64,000 nt of DNA. Origin: Plantibacter sp. ME-Dv--P-122b. GTDB lineage: Bacteria > Actinomycetota > Actinomycetes > Actinomycetales > Microbacteriaceae. The stretch spans positions 124,001-188,000 of the forward strand of contig NZ_JARVSC010000002.1 in the NCBI RefSeq assembly GCF_030209375.1, in the 5' to 3' direction. Shown one piece after another: positions 7,979 to 17,170 of the stretch; within the stretch, counting starts at the first letter, position 1, and the number at the start of each line of letters is the position of its first letter. The translations under genes and the position numbers were made by a program. The notes beneath the pieces were generated by a model, which made no database searches, was not told where the DNA came from, and was given only the letters and a program-made list of their open reading frames with translations.

Positions 7979-9253
7979 TCAGGAGGTCAGCCGACGTCGG
8001 GACGGCTCAGGCTCAGCGATGGCACCGAGGATGAGGGCCGCCTGCAGGATGAGCGACTCGCGGGCACCCGTCGCGTCCCACCCGATGACCTCGGAGACCC
8101 GCTTGAGGCGGTACCGCACCGTGTTGGGGTGCACGAACAGCTCGCGCGCCGTCGCTTCGAGCGAGCGGCCGTTGTCGAGGTAGCACCAGAGCGTCGTCAC
8201 GAGCTCGCCGGAGTAGTCCTTGAGTGGGCGGTAGACCCGTTCGATGAGCGTGGTCTTCGCCAGGTTGTCGCCGGCGAGGGCGCGCTCCGGGAGGAGGTCG
8301 TCCGCGGCGACCGGGCGGGGTGCGTGGCGCCAGGACTTCGCCACGGCGAAGCCGGCCAGTGCGGCCTTCGCGCTGCGCGACGCCTCGATGAGGGAGGGCA
8401 CGGCGTGACCGAGCACGAGGTGCCCCGGCCCGAACCCGTGCTCGAGCTTGGCGGCGATGTCGAGGAAGGTGAGTTGTGAGCTCGCCCGGGCGTCTGCGGC
8501 GGCCTGTTCCGCTTCGTCGACGGGCTCGCCGTCTCCGGCCTCGGTGCTGGGCAGCTCGGCGCGGCCCAGGACGAGCACGAGTCGGTTGCCCTGGACGCCG
8601 ATGAGGACGTCGGCGTCGAGGTGTCGGGCGGTCCTGCGGAGCATGTCGACATCGAGCACTCGAGGGGTGGTCCCGACCAGGACGCAGGCCTCGCCGTGAC
8701 CGTGCCAGCCGAGGGCGGCGATCCGGCTCGGTAGCTCGTCGTCGGCCTCGCCGCTGAGGATCGAGTCGACGACGAGGGCCTCGAGGCGGGCGTCCCAGAG
8801 TCCGCGCGCTTCAGCCGCGCGGGCGTACACGTCGGCCGAGGCGAACGCGATGTCGCGTGAGTAGAGCAGGATCGCCTCGCGGAGGTCGACACTGCCGGAC
8901 GCGACGCGTTCCTCGACGACCTCGACGGTGACCTTGATGAGTTGCAGCGTCTGCTGCAGGCTGACGGAACGGAGCAGCTCGCGAGGAGCCGCCCCGAACA
9001 CGTCGGCGGCGATCCACGGCGTCGACCGGGGATCGTCGAACCACGAGATGAACGAACTGATGCCCGCCTGCGCCACCAGGCCGACCGCTGAGCGGCGGCC
9101 TGGTGGCATCTCGGCGTACCAGGGAAGGGTGTCCTCGAGGCGTTTGAGCGTCGCGGTCGCGAGCTCACCCGAGATCCGGCGGAGCCAGTCGAGTGTCTCG
9201 GCCTTCGTCTTCGTCTTCGTCACCGTGGTAGCGATGGAATCAGCTCTCGCCAC
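7979..9253 (-). CDS. fasR: PucR/CdaR-type regulator of fatty-acid synthesis (FasR)
   Basis: A 424-residue regulator with a C-terminal helix-turn-helix of the PucR type ([20 protein letters not shown]), a central GGDEF-like fold region of the CdaR family and an N-terminal alpha-helical sensor part. Its place between aceE and fabD is the conserved actinobacterial position of FasR (Rv2242 in Mycobacterium tuberculosis), an activator of fatty-acid synthase genes that senses long-chain acyl-CoA. Start taken at GTG 9253, overlapping the aceE 3' end by 14 bp; an internal GTG at 9223 is an alternative. Family assignment is firm, orthology rests on synteny. Confidence 0.88.
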   Translation of the reverse strand: MARADSIATTVTKTKTKAETLDWLRRISGELATATLKRLEDTLPWYAEMPPGRRSAVGLVAQAGISSFISWFDDPRSTPWIAADVFGAAPRELLRSVSLQQTLQLIKVTVEVVEERVASGSVDLREAILLYSRDIAFASADVYARAAEARGLWDARLEALVVDSILSGEADDELPSRIAALGWHGHGEACVLVGTTPRVLDVDMLRRTARHLDADVLIGVQGNRLVLVLGRAELPSTEAGDGEPVDEAEQAAADARASSQLTFLDIAAKLEHGFGPGHLVLGHAVPSLIEASRSAKAALAGFAVAKSWRHAPRPVAADDLLPERALAGDNLAKTTLIERVYRPLKDYSGELVTTLWCYLDNGRSLEATARELFVHPNTVRYRLKRVSEVIGWDATGARESLILQAALILGAIAEPEPSRRRLTS

Positions 9254-11966
9254 CCGCGTTACCGGTGTTGCCGGCGTTCACGTCGTGGAGGCGGTAGCGC
9301 TCGATCGCCTGCTGCGGGAGGCTCGCATCGACCTCACCCCGAGCAGCGAGCTGCTGGAGGGTGCGGACGACGAGCGACGGGCCGTCGATCTTGAAGAAGC
9401 GACGGGCAGCGGCGCGCGTGTCGGAGAAGCCGAAGTCGTCGGCCCCGAGCGTCGCGAAGTCGCCCGGCACGAACTGACGGATCTGGTCCGGCACGGCGTG
9501 CATGTGGTCGGTCACGGCGACGAACGGGCCTGCGGCACCGCTCAGCTTCTCCGTGACGTAGGGCACACGACGCTCCTCCTGCGGGTGCAGGAAGTTGTGC
9601 TGATCTGCGGCGAGACCGTCGCGACGGAGCTCGGTCCAGCTCGTGACGCTCCAGACGTCTGCGGACACGCCCCAGTCGTCGGCGAGGAGCTGCTGCGCCT
9701 CGATCGCCCACGGGACCGCGACACCGGAGGCCATGAGCTGGGCCTTCGGACCCTGCTTGTCGCTCGTGCTGATGCGGTGGATACCACGCACGATGCCGTC
9801 GACGTCGACACCCTCGGGTTCGACGGGCATGACCATCGGTTCGTTGTACACCGTGAGGTAGTACATGACGTTCGGGTCCTCGTGCTCGCCGCCGTACATG
9901 CGCTCGATACCGCTACGCACGATGTGCGCGATCTCGTAGCCGTAGGCCGGATCGTAACTGACGACCGCGGGGTTCGACGACGAGAGCAGCAGCGAGTGGC
10001 CGTCGGCGTGCTGGAGGCCCTCACCCGTGAGCGTCGTGCGACCGGCGGTCGCGCCGATCATGAAGCCACGGGTCATCTGGTCGCCGGCCGCCCAGATGGC
10101 GTCGGCGGTGCGCTGGAAGCCGAACATGGAGTAGAAGACGTAGACCGGGATGAGCGGCTCGCCCTGCACCGAGTACGAGGTTCCGATCGCGGAGAAGGCC
10201 GCGACGGCGCCCGCCTCGTTGATGCCCACGTGCACGATCTGACCCTGCGGGCTCTCCTTGTAGGCGAGCAGCAGTTCGCGGTCGACCGAGGTGTAGTGCT
10301 GACCGTTCGGGTTGTAGATCTTCGCGCTCGGGAAGAACGCGTCCATGCCGAAGGTGCGTGCCTCGTCGGGGATGATCGGGACGATGCGGTTGCCGAAGTC
10401 CTTGGCGCGGAGGAGGTCCTTCAGCAGTCGGACGAACGCCATCGTGGTGGCGATCTCCTGCGTGCCGGAGCCCTTCTTCGCCGCCGCGTACGCGGAGTCG
10501 TCGGGCAGGTTCAGCTGCGTGTACTTGCTGCGACGCTCGGGGACGTAGCCGCCGAGCGCGCGGCGACGCTCGTGCAGGTACTGGATCGCCTCGTCGTCCT
10601 CGCCCGGGTGGTAGTACGGCGGGAGGTAGGGGTTCTCTTCGAGCTGCGAGTCGGTGATCGGGATGCGCATCGTGTCCCTGAAGGTCTTCAGGTTGTCGAG
10701 CGTCATCTTCTTCATCTGGTGGGTCGCGTTGCGGCCCTCGAAGCTCGGGCCGAGGCCATAGCCCTTGATGGTGTGCGCGAGGATGACCGTCGGCTGGCCC
10801 TTGTGCTCGCTGGCCGCCTTGAACGCCGCGTAGACCTTGCGGTAGTCGTGGCCGCCGCGCTTGAGGTTCCAGACCTCGTCGTCGGTGTACCCCTCGACGA
10901 GCTTCAGGGCGCGCTCGTCGCGGCCGAAGAAGTTCTCGCGGACGTAGGCGCCGTCTTCCGTCTTGTACGTCTGGAAGTCGCCGTCGGGCGTGACGTTCAT
11001 GAGGTTGAGGAGCGCGCCATCGGTGTCGCGGTTGAGGAGGTCGTCCCACTCGCGGCCCCAGATGACCTTGATGACGTTCCAGCCGGCACCGCGGAAGAAG
11101 CTCTCGAGCTCCTGGATGATCTTGCCGTTCCCGCGGACGGGGCCGTCGAGGCGCTGCAGGTTGCAGTTGATCACGAAGTTGAGGTTGTCGAGGCCCTCGT
11201 TCGCGGCGACCTGGAGCTGACCGCGGCTCTCGACCTCGTCCATCTCGCCGTCGCCCAGGAACGCCCAGACCTGCTGGTCGCTCGCGTCCTTGATGCCACG
11301 GTTCGTGACGTACTTGGCGAGGTGCGCCTGGTAGATCGCGTTGATCGGGCCGAGACCCATCGAGACCGTCGGGAACTGCCAGAAGTCCGGCATGAGGCGC
11401 GGGTGCGGGTACGAGGAGAGTCCGTGCGGCGCGTGCGACTTCTCCTGGCGGAAACCGTCGAGCTGGTCGGTGCTCAGGCGGCCCTCGAGGAAGGCGCGGG
11501 CGTAGGTGCCGGGGGAGGCGTGGCCCTGGATGTAGATCTGGTCGCCACCACCCGGGGCGTCCTGGCCGCGGAAGAAGTGGTTGAAGCCGACCTCGTAGAG
11601 CGCGGCCGACGACGCGTAGGTGGAGATGTGGCCTCCGACACCGATGCCGGGGCGCTGCGCGCGGTGCACGGTCATGGCCGCGTTCCAGCGGATCCAGGCG
11701 CGGTAGCGGCGTTCGATGTCCTCGTCGCCCGGGAAGTCGGGCTCGTTCTCCGAGGCGATGGTGTTGATGTAGTCGGTGGTCGGCACCATCGGCACGCCGA
11801 GGTGCAGCTCCTTCGAGCGCTTGAGGAGGCTCAGCATGATGTCGCGTCCGCGACCGCGGCCGCGTTCGTCGACGAGGGCGTCGAGGGACTCATTCCACTC
11901 GGACGTCTCCTCAGGATCGGCGTCTACGTGGTTGGACGAGTATGGATCCTGGTCGTGAACAGTCAC
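9240..11966 (-). CDS. aceE: pyruvate dehydrogenase E1, homodimeric (AceE)
   Basis: About 908 residues. Thiamine-diphosphate enzyme that decarboxylates pyruvate and passes acetyl to the E2 lipoyl domain. The actinobacterial AceE landmarks are all present: [49 protein letters not shown] for ThDP/Mg binding, [14 protein letters not shown] and [17 protein letters not shown]. Start: GTG 11966 has AAAGG six bases before it and gives the usual short N-terminus; an ATG at 12020 is possible but lacks a ribosome-binding site. It is followed without a gap by fasR, linking acetyl-CoA supply with fatty-acid synthesis. It is divergent from the peroxiredoxin gene. Confidence 0.95.
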   Translation of the reverse strand: MTVHDQDPYSSNHVDADPEETSEWNESLDALVDERGRGRGRDIMLSLLKRSKELHLGVPMVPTTDYINTIASENEPDFPGDEDIERRYRAWIRWNAAMTVHRAQRPGIGVGGHISTYASSAALYEVGFNHFFRGQDAPGGGDQIYIQGHASPGTYARAFLEGRLSTDQLDGFRQEKSHAPHGLSSYPHPRLMPDFWQFPTVSMGLGPINAIYQAHLAKYVTNRGIKDASDQQVWAFLGDGEMDEVESRGQLQVAANEGLDNLNFVINCNLQRLDGPVRGNGKIIQELESFFRGAGWNVIKVIWGREWDDLLNRDTDGALLNLMNVTPDGDFQTYKTEDGAYVRENFFGRDERALKLVEGYTDDEVWNLKRGGHDYRKVYAAFKAASEHKGQPTVILAHTIKGYGLGPSFEGRNATHQMKKMTLDNLKTFRDTMRIPITDSQLEENPYLPPYYHPGEDDEAIQYLHERRRALGGYVPERRSKYTQLNLPDDSAYAAAKKGSGTQEIATTMAFVRLLKDLLRAKDFGNRIVPIIPDEARTFGMDAFFPSAKIYNPNGQHYTSVDRELLLAYKESPQGQIVHVGINEAGAVAAFSAIGTSYSVQGEPLIPVYVFYSMFGFQRTADAIWAAGDQMTRGFMIGATAGRTTLTGEGLQHADGHSLLLSSSNPAVVSYDPAYGYEIAHIVRSGIERMYGGEHEDPNVMYYLTVYNEPMVMPVEPEGVDVDGIVRGIHRISTSDKQGPKAQLMASGVAVPWAIEAQQLLADDWGVSADVWSVTSWTELRRDGLAADQHNFLHPQEERRVPYVTEKLSGAAGPFVAVTDHMHAVPDQIRQFVPGDFATLGADDFGFSDTRAAARRFFKIDGPSLVVRTLQQLAARGEVDASLPQQAIERYRLHDVNAGNTGNAGGES

Positions 11967-12109
11967 CGTCGACCTTTCTCTCGTGGCAGATCGTGCCTGG
12001 GTTGTGATGGTGAACTCCATGCGCCCGAACGGGTGTGGACGCGTGCGCCACCTTTCACCCTATCCGGTCACCCCAGGGAACGGTGACCGAGCGGCGCACC
12101 CCTCCGGGT

Positions 12110-12137
12110 TTGTGCAGCTGCGGTGCGGGGTTAGGAT
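12110..12137 (+). promoter_or_regulatory. candidate promoter of the peroxiredoxin gene
   Basis: TTGTGC (12110-12115) and TAGGAT (12132-12137) are 16 bp apart in the aceE-peroxiredoxin divergent gap. Transcription would begin near 12144, leaving a leader of about 65 nt with GAAAGGA before the ATG. Confidence 0.5.
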
Positions 12138-12207
12138 GTGTGACCGGATCGGACCCGTCCACCGCTCGGGCGATCCGGAGCAGGCGAACCCGCCTGAAAG
12201 GACCCTC

Positions 12208-12678
12208 ATGGCACTCGAGAACGACACCCTGGCACCCGACTTCGAACTGGCGAACCAGTTCGGTGAACTCGTCAGGTTGAGCCAGTTCCGCGGCAGCTCG
12301 GCTGTCGCGCTCGTCTTCTTCCCGCTGGCGTTCTCCGGCACCTGCACGGGGGAGCTGTGCGAGTTGCGCGACAACCTCAGCCTGTTCACGGACGACCAGG
12401 TCACGCTCGTCGGCATCTCCGTCGACTCGAAGCACACGCTGCGCGCGTGGGCGGAGCAGGAGCAGTACGGCTTCCAGCTGCTCGCCGACTTCTGGCCGCA
12501 CGGCCAGGTCGCCAAGGAGTACGGCGTGTTCCTGCAGGAGAAGGGGTTCGCGAACCGCGCGACCTTCCTCATCGACCAGCAGGGCATCATCCGCGAGAGC
12601 TTCATCACGGCGCCGGGCGAAGCCCGCTCGCTCGCGGCCTACCGCGCCGCGCTCGAAGAGCTGCGTCAGCCGGCCTGA
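12208..12678 (+). CDS. peroxiredoxin, AhpE-type with a BCP-like second cysteine
   Basis: A 156-residue thioredoxin-fold peroxidase that reduces hydroperoxides in the cytosol. LVFFPLAFSGTCTGELC holds the peroxidatic Cys46 and a second Cys51 four residues further on. Overall it resembles mycobacterial AhpE, including the DFWPHG segment, but AhpE has no cysteine at the second place; the C-X4-C spacing is that of bacterioferritin comigratory protein, so an atypical two-cysteine cycle is likely. ATG 12208 is preceded by GAAAGGA. Divergent from aceE, an arrangement also near aceE in mycobacteria. Confidence 0.9.
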   Translation: MALENDTLAPDFELANQFGELVRLSQFRGSSAVALVFFPLAFSGTCTGELCELRDNLSLFTDDQVTLVGISVDSKHTLRAWAEQEQYGFQLLADFWPHGQVAKEYGVFLQEKGFANRATFLIDQQGIIRESFITAPGEARSLAAYRAALEELRQPA

Positions 12679-12717
12679 GCCGCGTCTCGCTCTGGTCCAT
12701 CCGGATCGCCGGGAGTC

Positions 12718-13242
12718 TCAGCCGGTGATCGTGACCTCGGGTGCGCGCTCGTAGCGGATGAACCGGTACGGGACACCCGTGCGTGATTCCGACCAACCGT
12801 GTGCCGGGTCGATCGTGACCGGCACCCACTCCTCGCCGATGGTCGGTGCGAATGTGTCGCCCGCGACGTCGAGGTCGAGTTCGGTGACCTCCAGGCGGTC
12901 GGCCAGGGGAAGTGCTTCCGCGAAGAGGCCGGCACCGCCAGTGACCCAGGCCTGACCGTTGCCGGCGAGCTGCGCCGCTTCGAACGCGTCCTCCAGGGAG
13001 TGCGCGACGATCGCGCCGTCGGCGGACCACTCGTGATCGCGGGTCACGACGATGTTCGGGCGTCCCGGGAGCGGACGGAACCGTGGGGGGAGTGAGTCCC
13101 AGGTGCGGCGTCCCATGATCACCGCGTCCGACCCGGTGAGCGCCTTGAAGTGCGCGAGGTCTTCGGGGACGTGCCAGGGCATGTCACCGTCGGCGCCGAT
13201 GATGCCGTCATGTGCCTGGGCCCAGATGAGCGCCAGGCTCAT
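12718..13242 (-). CDS. folA: dihydrofolate reductase
   Basis: A 174-residue NADPH-dependent enzyme reducing dihydrofolate to tetrahydrofolate. The N-terminal [18 protein letters not shown], the acidic active-site residue in [10 protein letters not shown], the [10 protein letters not shown] cofactor loop and the WVTGGAGLF motif are all present. ATG 13242 overlaps the thyA stop as ATGA, so translation is coupled with thymidylate synthase, whose reaction produces the dihydrofolate this enzyme recycles. Confidence 0.96.
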   Translation of the reverse strand: MSLALIWAQAHDGIIGADGDMPWHVPEDLAHFKALTGSDAVIMGRRTWDSLPPRFRPLPGRPNIVVTRDHEWSADGAIVAHSLEDAFEAAQLAGNGQAWVTGGAGLFAEALPLADRLEVTELDLDVAGDTFAPTIGEEWVPVTIDPAHGWSESRTGVPYRFIRYERAPEVTITG

Positions 13243-14048
13243 ACGGCGACGGCCGCGCGGATGGCGGGGTGGTGCTGGTAGTCGACGATCTCGAGGTCGT
13301 CGTACTCCACGTCGAAGATGCTGTCGCGCTTCGTGTTGATACGCAGCTTCGGGTAGGGGAACGGTGCGCGCGTGAGCTGCTCCGTCACCTGCTCGACGTG
13401 GTTGTCGTAGATGTGGCAGTCGCCTCCGGTCCACACGAAGTCGCCGACCTCGAGGCCGACCTGCTCCGCGACGAGGTGGGTGAGGAGGGCGTAGCTGGCG
13501 ATGTTGAAGGGGACACCGAGGAAGAGGTCTGCGCTGCGCTGGTAGAGCTGGCATGAGAGCTTGCCGTCGGCGACGTAGAACTGGAAGAAGGCGTGGCACG
13601 GGGCGAGTGCCATGTTGGGGATGTCGGCGACGTTCCAGGCGGACACGATGATGCGGCGCGAGTTCGGATCGGTGCGCAGCTGGTCGATGACCTGCGAGAT
13701 CTGGTCGATGTGCGAGCCGTCGGGGGTCGGCCAGGACCGCCACTGCACGCCGTAGACGGGACCGAGTTCGCCCTGCTCGTCGGCCCATTCGTCCCAGATG
13801 GAGACGCCGTGTTCCTGCAGCCAGCGGACGTTGCCGTCGCCGCGGAGGAACCAGAGGAGTTCGTAGGCGATGGACTTCCAGTGCACCCGCTTGGTGGTGA
13901 TGAGCGGGAAGCCCTGGGAGAGGTCGAAGCGGAGCTGCCGGCCGAACACGCTGCGCGTGCCGGTTCCGGTGCGGTCGCCTTTGGTGGCGCCGTGCTCGAG
14001 TGTGTCGCGCAGGAGGTCTTCGTACGGGGTGGGGATCGTCGTATCCAT
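13239..14048 (-). CDS. thyA: thymidylate synthase
   Basis: About 269 residues, full-length classical ThyA making dTMP from dUMP with methylene-tetrahydrofolate. Active-site Cys151 lies in [36 protein letters not shown] and the C-terminal AV are conserved. Start chosen at ATG 14048 ([13 protein letters not shown]), the usual N-terminus; an upstream in-frame start would add ten residues. Its stop overlaps the folA start, forming a two-gene operon. Confidence 0.96.
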   Translation of the reverse strand: MDTTIPTPYEDLLRDTLEHGATKGDRTGTGTRSVFGRQLRFDLSQGFPLITTKRVHWKSIAYELLWFLRGDGNVRWLQEHGVSIWDEWADEQGELGPVYGVQWRSWPTPDGSHIDQISQVIDQLRTDPNSRRIIVSAWNVADIPNMALAPCHAFFQFYVADGKLSCQLYQRSADLFLGVPFNIASYALLTHLVAEQVGLEVGDFVWTGGDCHIYDNHVEQVTEQLTRAPFPYPKLRINTKRDSIFDVEYDDLEIVDYQHHPAIRAAVAV

Positions 14049-14202
14049 CCCCTCGATCGTACGGCCAGCGACCGTCACCGCGCCCGACCGATCGTCCGGT
14101 GTCGCGACGGATGCACGCGGACCCGGGTTGTGGAGCGTTCCGGCTTCGACGAGGACTCCGGCTAGACTCGACGAGTCGCATCGGATGGCTTCATCCGATC
14201 GC

Positions 14203-14275
14203 GGGCCTTTAGCTCAGCTGGTAGAGCGCCACGTTTACACCGTGGATGTCGTCGGTTCGATCCCGGCAGGGCCCA
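14203..14275 (+). tRNA. tRNA-Val (anticodon TAC)
   Basis: 73-nt cloverleaf: acceptor GGGCCTT/AGGGCCC (one T-G pair), anticodon stem CCACG/CGTGG around loop TTTACAC with TAC at 14236-14238, T arm GTCGG-TTCGATC-CCGGC, discriminator A at 14275, CCA not encoded. The segment from the anticodon to just past the 3' end is repeated perfectly at 26381-26423, showing that this tRNA gene served as an integration site. Confidence 0.95.
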
Positions 14276-14278
14276 CCG
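14236..14278 (+). repeat. left attachment repeat inside tRNA-Val
   Basis: These 43 bp (anticodon to 3 bp beyond the discriminator base) are identical to 26381-26423. A repeat of the 3' half of a tRNA gene is the usual att core of tyrosine-recombinase elements. Confidence 0.8.
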
Positions 14279-14598
14279 GAGGAAGAGCCCGGAGATATCA
14301 GGTGTCTTGAGGCGTTTCCGTTGGACCATGTGCCGCTGAGAGCTGGGGCTGACCACTGAGCGCGCGATGGGCATGTCTGACTCGCGGCCGGTGGCGGCGT
14401 CTTCACCCACGAGGTGGAACTGACGGCGACGGAGACAGCGGCGATCAACCCAGCGGACCGCGGTTCGGGGATGTGCTCTGGAACGATCGCTACGCTCCTC
14501 CCGGGGTGAGCATGAAGCCTTCTGGGGCCGGGTGTGTTCGGATCGCAGGTCGGCTCAGTGCCGATGCAAGTGATCGCGTGATCCGTGGGCGAGTGGTC
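14279..14598. other. 320-bp gene-free stretch at the left end of the island
   Basis: I see no convincing gene, tRNA or strong hairpin. Short open frames crossing from tRNA-Val encode the low-information strings usually produced by translating a tRNA. An integrase gene, which would be expected at one end of such an island, is not here. Confidence 0.5.
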
Positions 14599-15168
14599 TC
14601 ATTGGACGCAGTTCCGATCGTCTGCGAGATGGTCGTTGACCTTGAGGAGGGTCGGTCCGGTGGCCCCAGACGTCAGCGTGCCTCGCAGCGTCGGGAGCGC
14701 CGAGCACGGATACCCCGGGTCGATCGTGTATCCGGAGGTGGGCGAGGTCGATGCCGTCGACCAGCTCCAGTCCGGGTTCGGGGTGAGCTGACTGCTGTCG
14801 ACGTCGGGGGAGGCCAGGTCGACCTGGAACGCGACGAGGTCGTCGGTCCCGCGTCCTGAGGATGACGTCGTCAGTTCATATTCGCGCAGGAGGTTTCCCG
14901 GTGTCGTGCCACCCTGTTCGACGAGGCGGACGCTCGAGATGCTGCAGGATGCCCCGTCGACGGGGTCGCCGCCGGCGTCGATGACCACGCAGCTCCCGAG
15001 CGTCGAGGCGGGTGGGAGCCACGAGCCGGTGCCGGCGGTGATGTTGAAGCGTGCCTGATCCGACCAGGCTCCTTCCGTCGTCGCGGTCCCGGTAGCGGTT
15101 CCGACGAAGAGTGCGGCCGCGAGGGTGATCAGCCCTCCGGCCACCCGCAGCGCTGGCCCGAGTGTCAT
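14599..15168 (-). CDS. secreted protein of unknown function, last gene of the SipW cassette
   Basis: About 189 residues. An N-terminal hydrophobic segment (GGLITLAAALFVGTATGTA) followed by TEGAWSDQARF resembles the signal region of SipW-processed proteins. The mature part is rich in Ser, Thr and Gly and has three cysteines in the first half and two near the C-terminus, so disulfides are possible. No enzyme motif. Start: ATG 15168 has AGGAGG seven bases before it; a GTG overlapping the sipW stop (15195) is the alternative but has no such site. Fourth gene of a minus-strand cassette with a TasA-like protein, an LATTG protein and a SipW peptidase, and probably a substrate of that peptidase. Confidence 0.7.
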   Translation of the reverse strand: MTLGPALRVAGGLITLAAALFVGTATGTATTEGAWSDQARFNITAGTGSWLPPASTLGSCVVIDAGGDPVDGASCSISSVRLVEQGGTTPGNLLREYELTTSSSGRGTDDLVAFQVDLASPDVDSSQLTPNPDWSWSTASTSPTSGYTIDPGYPCSALPTLRGTLTSGATGPTLLKVNDHLADDRNCVQ

Positions 15169-15191
15169 CCGCATCCCTCCTGCTGTGCCGG

Positions 15192-15770
15192 TCACGATGG
15201 ACCACCGTGCCGTGCTGACGCCGGTGTGGCTTCCGCGTCGCCTTCCGCCGTGGTGTCGTCGACGTCGTGAGACTCGTCGTCCTTCGGTGAGGGGAGCAGG
15301 GTGAGACCGACGAGCGCGGCGAGGGCGACGAGCAACGGGATGGCGACCGCTGGTCTGCCCACCGCCTCGACGAACCGACCTGCGCCGGGGATGACCACCC
15401 AGGGAACCGGAGGCGCCGCGTCGCTCGCAACGGCGTAGCTGCGTGGGTCGGGCTCGTCGTTCGCATCACCCTTGAGCTGCAGACGGTAGCCGTCTCCGTC
15501 CTGATCGATCGCGATCACGCGGTGGGTCACGAGCCGCTGGGTCAGCGTGCTCCTCAGGGTCACGATGTCGCCCACCTCGATCCCGTCGACCGGTTCCGGA
15601 ATGCTCACGACGAGGTCGCCGGTCTTGATCCCGGGTGCCATCGAGCCTGACACGACGATGAGCGGCTGCACGACTCCAAGGGCGTTGGCGGCCCAGCCCA
15701 CGCCGGAGAGCACGCCGATGGCGGCGAGGAGACACAGCACGCCGAACCCGATACTGCGCAGAATCCTCAC
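15192..15770 (-). CDS. sipW: SipW/ER-type signal peptidase I
   Basis: A 192-residue membrane protease of family S26B. An N-terminal membrane segment (VLCLLAAIGVLSGVGW) is followed by the catalytic Ser43 in VVSGSMAPGIKTGD. The general base is His83 in VTHRVI rather than Lys, as in SipW and eukaryotic-type enzymes. A second membrane span (about 140-160) and a charged cytoplasmic tail end the protein. It should remove the special signal peptides of the flanking secreted proteins on the outer face of the membrane. GTG 15770 overlaps the preceding stop (GTGA) and has GGAAAGG upstream. Confidence 0.88.
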   Translation of the reverse strand: MRILRSIGFGVLCLLAAIGVLSGVGWAANALGVVQPLIVVSGSMAPGIKTGDLVVSIPEPVDGIEVGDIVTLRSTLTQRLVTHRVIAIDQDGDGYRLQLKGDANDEPDPRSYAVASDAAPPVPWVVIPGAGRFVEAVGRPAVAIPLLVALAALVGLTLLPSPKDDESHDVDDTTAEGDAEATPASARHGGPS

Positions 15771-16378
15771 GAGTGCACCTTTCCGTCCCGGTGGACTCGG
15801 CGCGAGATCCCGAGTCCGAGGGCCAGCGCGAGTCCTGCAGCGGTGAGTGACAGGCCCCAGGTGATCAGTCGAGCGGCGTCAGAGCCGGTGGTTGCCAGGT
15901 CGTCATCGTCCGCGATGAAGGAGAGCCGTCCCAGGGCGGAACCGGTGGCGGCGGGCGGGGCGTCCGTCGGCACCGTGACGGTGACGCGGACGTCGATCGG
16001 ACCGGCGGTCAAGCGCGTCGATCGGAAGTCGTCGGCGGACACGCAGGTCGTCGACCGGCAGATGTCGAGGGCGAGGGAGCTGCTCTCGAGTAGTCCGGTC
16101 CGTTCCTCCCAGGTGACCGCGTCGAGCAACGCATCCCGGTCGAGAACGACGACAGCGGCCTCCGTCCTGGTCTCGCCCGGCGCGAGGTCGGGGAACGTCA
16201 GGGTGAAGTCCAACGGAACAGCGGCCGATGACGGTGAAGGAGCGAGCCCGACGGAGAGGAGCACGGCACCGGCGAGCACTGCGAGGCACGCGAACGCGCT
16301 CGCGGCCAGGCCACGGTCCGTCTGCACGGGCCGTGGCCGCTCGTTGGTCGCGGAGCTCCTGCTCCGTCGGCGTGGCAC
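15767..16378 (-). CDS. cell-wall-anchored surface protein with LATTG sorting signal
   Basis: About 203 residues. A basic N-terminus and hydrophobic segment (AFACLAVLAGAVLLSVGLA) ending near SSAAV form a signal peptide. The middle is a beta-rich domain with two cysteines (DICRSTTCVS). The C-terminus carries LATTG (161-165), a hydrophobic span and RRVHRDGK, a sorting signal of the LAxTG type used by class E sortases. No sortase gene is in the window. Start is uncertain: GTG 16378 lies just after the upstream stop, and ATG 16414 overlaps the upstream gene; neither has a clear ribosome-binding site. Second gene of the SipW cassette. Confidence 0.75.
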   Translation of the reverse strand: MPRRRSRSSATNERPRPVQTDRGLAASAFACLAVLAGAVLLSVGLAPSPSSAAVPLDFTLTFPDLAPGETRTEAAVVVLDRDALLDAVTWEERTGLLESSSLALDICRSTTCVSADDFRSTRLTAGPIDVRVTVTVPTDAPPAATGSALGRLSFIADDDDLATTGSDAARLITWGLSLTAAGLALALGLGISRRVHRDGKVHS

Positions 16379-16379
16379 G

Positions 16380-16964
16380 CTACGGCGTGGTGCCGGTGAA
16401 GGGGATCGACACACCCGCGGATGTCACGTTCTGCATCGCGTCATCGGCGGGAGACGTCCACGCGGGCGTCCTGACCACGACGTAGAGGTTGAGCGTCGCG
16501 CCGGCGGCGAGCGTCGTCGCCGTGTACGGCGTCGTCCCCGCAGCATCAGTGAACACGCCGATGCTCGCTGGGGACGACGGAGCCGTCTCCGTCGGGTCGA
16601 ACAACGGGTCCCCGGTGAGGTCGAGCGTGGGCAGCGAGACGGAGAGGTCCGTCGTGGAGTCGTTCCACAGCCAGATCGACACCGTCCGTGTCTCGCTCGG
16701 GGTCAACGACTCGAACGCGGTGGCGGGGATCGCGACCGCGGTCGCTTCGGTGTCGGCGTCTTGCCAGTTCGCGACGTCGAGCGCCGGCTGCGCGTCTGCG
16801 ACCGCACCGTAGAGCTCAACGGTCGCGGTGTCGGCCTCGGCGCTGAACCAGACGTTATCCGTCCAGGCTGCCGTCGTGATGGCGGCGCCGAATCCGAGGA
16901 CAGCGACGGAAGCGAGTGCGATGACGGTGATCCGTCGACGCGTGATGTTGCGGGAGCCTGACAT
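16380..16964 (-). CDS. TasA/camelysin-like protein with SipW-dependent signal peptide
   Basis: About 194 residues. The N-terminus shows the SipW-type signal: basic residues, a hydrophobic core (VIALASVAVLGFGAAITTA) and then AAWTDNVWFSAEADT, resembling the AxFTD segment of TasA-like and alternate-signal proteins. The mature domain is beta-rich, without cysteine, and full of Thr/Ala/Pro, as in fibre- or matrix-forming surface proteins. Start at ATG 16964 because AGAGG sits seven bases before it; ATG 16970 is only 1 bp from that site. First gene of the cassette, with a candidate operator 130 bp upstream (17093-17109). Fibre formation is inferred only from the association with sipW. Confidence 0.78.
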   Translation of the reverse strand: MSGSRNITRRRITVIALASVAVLGFGAAITTAAWTDNVWFSAEADTATVELYGAVADAQPALDVANWQDADTEATAVAIPATAFESLTPSETRTVSIWLWNDSTTDLSVSLPTLDLTGDPLFDPTETAPSSPASIGVFTDAAGTTPYTATTLAAGATLNLYVVVRTPAWTSPADDAMQNVTSAGVSIPFTGTTP

Positions 16965-17092
16965 GGTCATACCTCTGTTCTTCGCGCGGTCAAGGAGTCG
17001 TTCCGGGGAGACAGCGGATTACGTTGGCTGCGTTCCCCCGGGCATAGTCTCGACCCGGGACGTGCCTCGTTCAAGGGGTAACGGGAAAAAAC

Positions 17093-17109
17093 TTCGGAAC
17101 TGTCCCGAA
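17093..17109. promoter_or_regulatory. island operator core, copy C
   Basis: TTCGGAACTGTCCCGAA, an inverted repeat (TTCGG-N7-CCGAA) and the most symmetric copy of the core found in four island promoters (17981-18009, 23002-23030, 23132-23160, 23643-23671). Here no -10 hexamer follows at the conserved distance, so it looks like an operator alone. It lies between the SipW cassette start and the end of the CmpB-like gene. Confidence 0.5.
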
Positions 17110-17170
17110 TCGTGTGACCGGACGGGCAGGCGGGCCGGATGCACGCCGCGTCTGACTGGTCGGGCTCGCG

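Noticed and set aside
8928-12086. Open frame of over 1000 codons opposite aceE and fasR
   Set aside because: Antisense shadow of strongly biased codons; the translated string has no recognisable family, while the minus strand encodes full AceE.
14162-14410. Small minus-strand frame crossing tRNA-Val
   Set aside because: Its product is the typical artefact of translating a tRNA antisense strand, with no start signal.
17110-17130. Plus-strand promoter following operator copy C
   Set aside because: The bases at the -10 place are GACCGG and no plus-strand gene follows.
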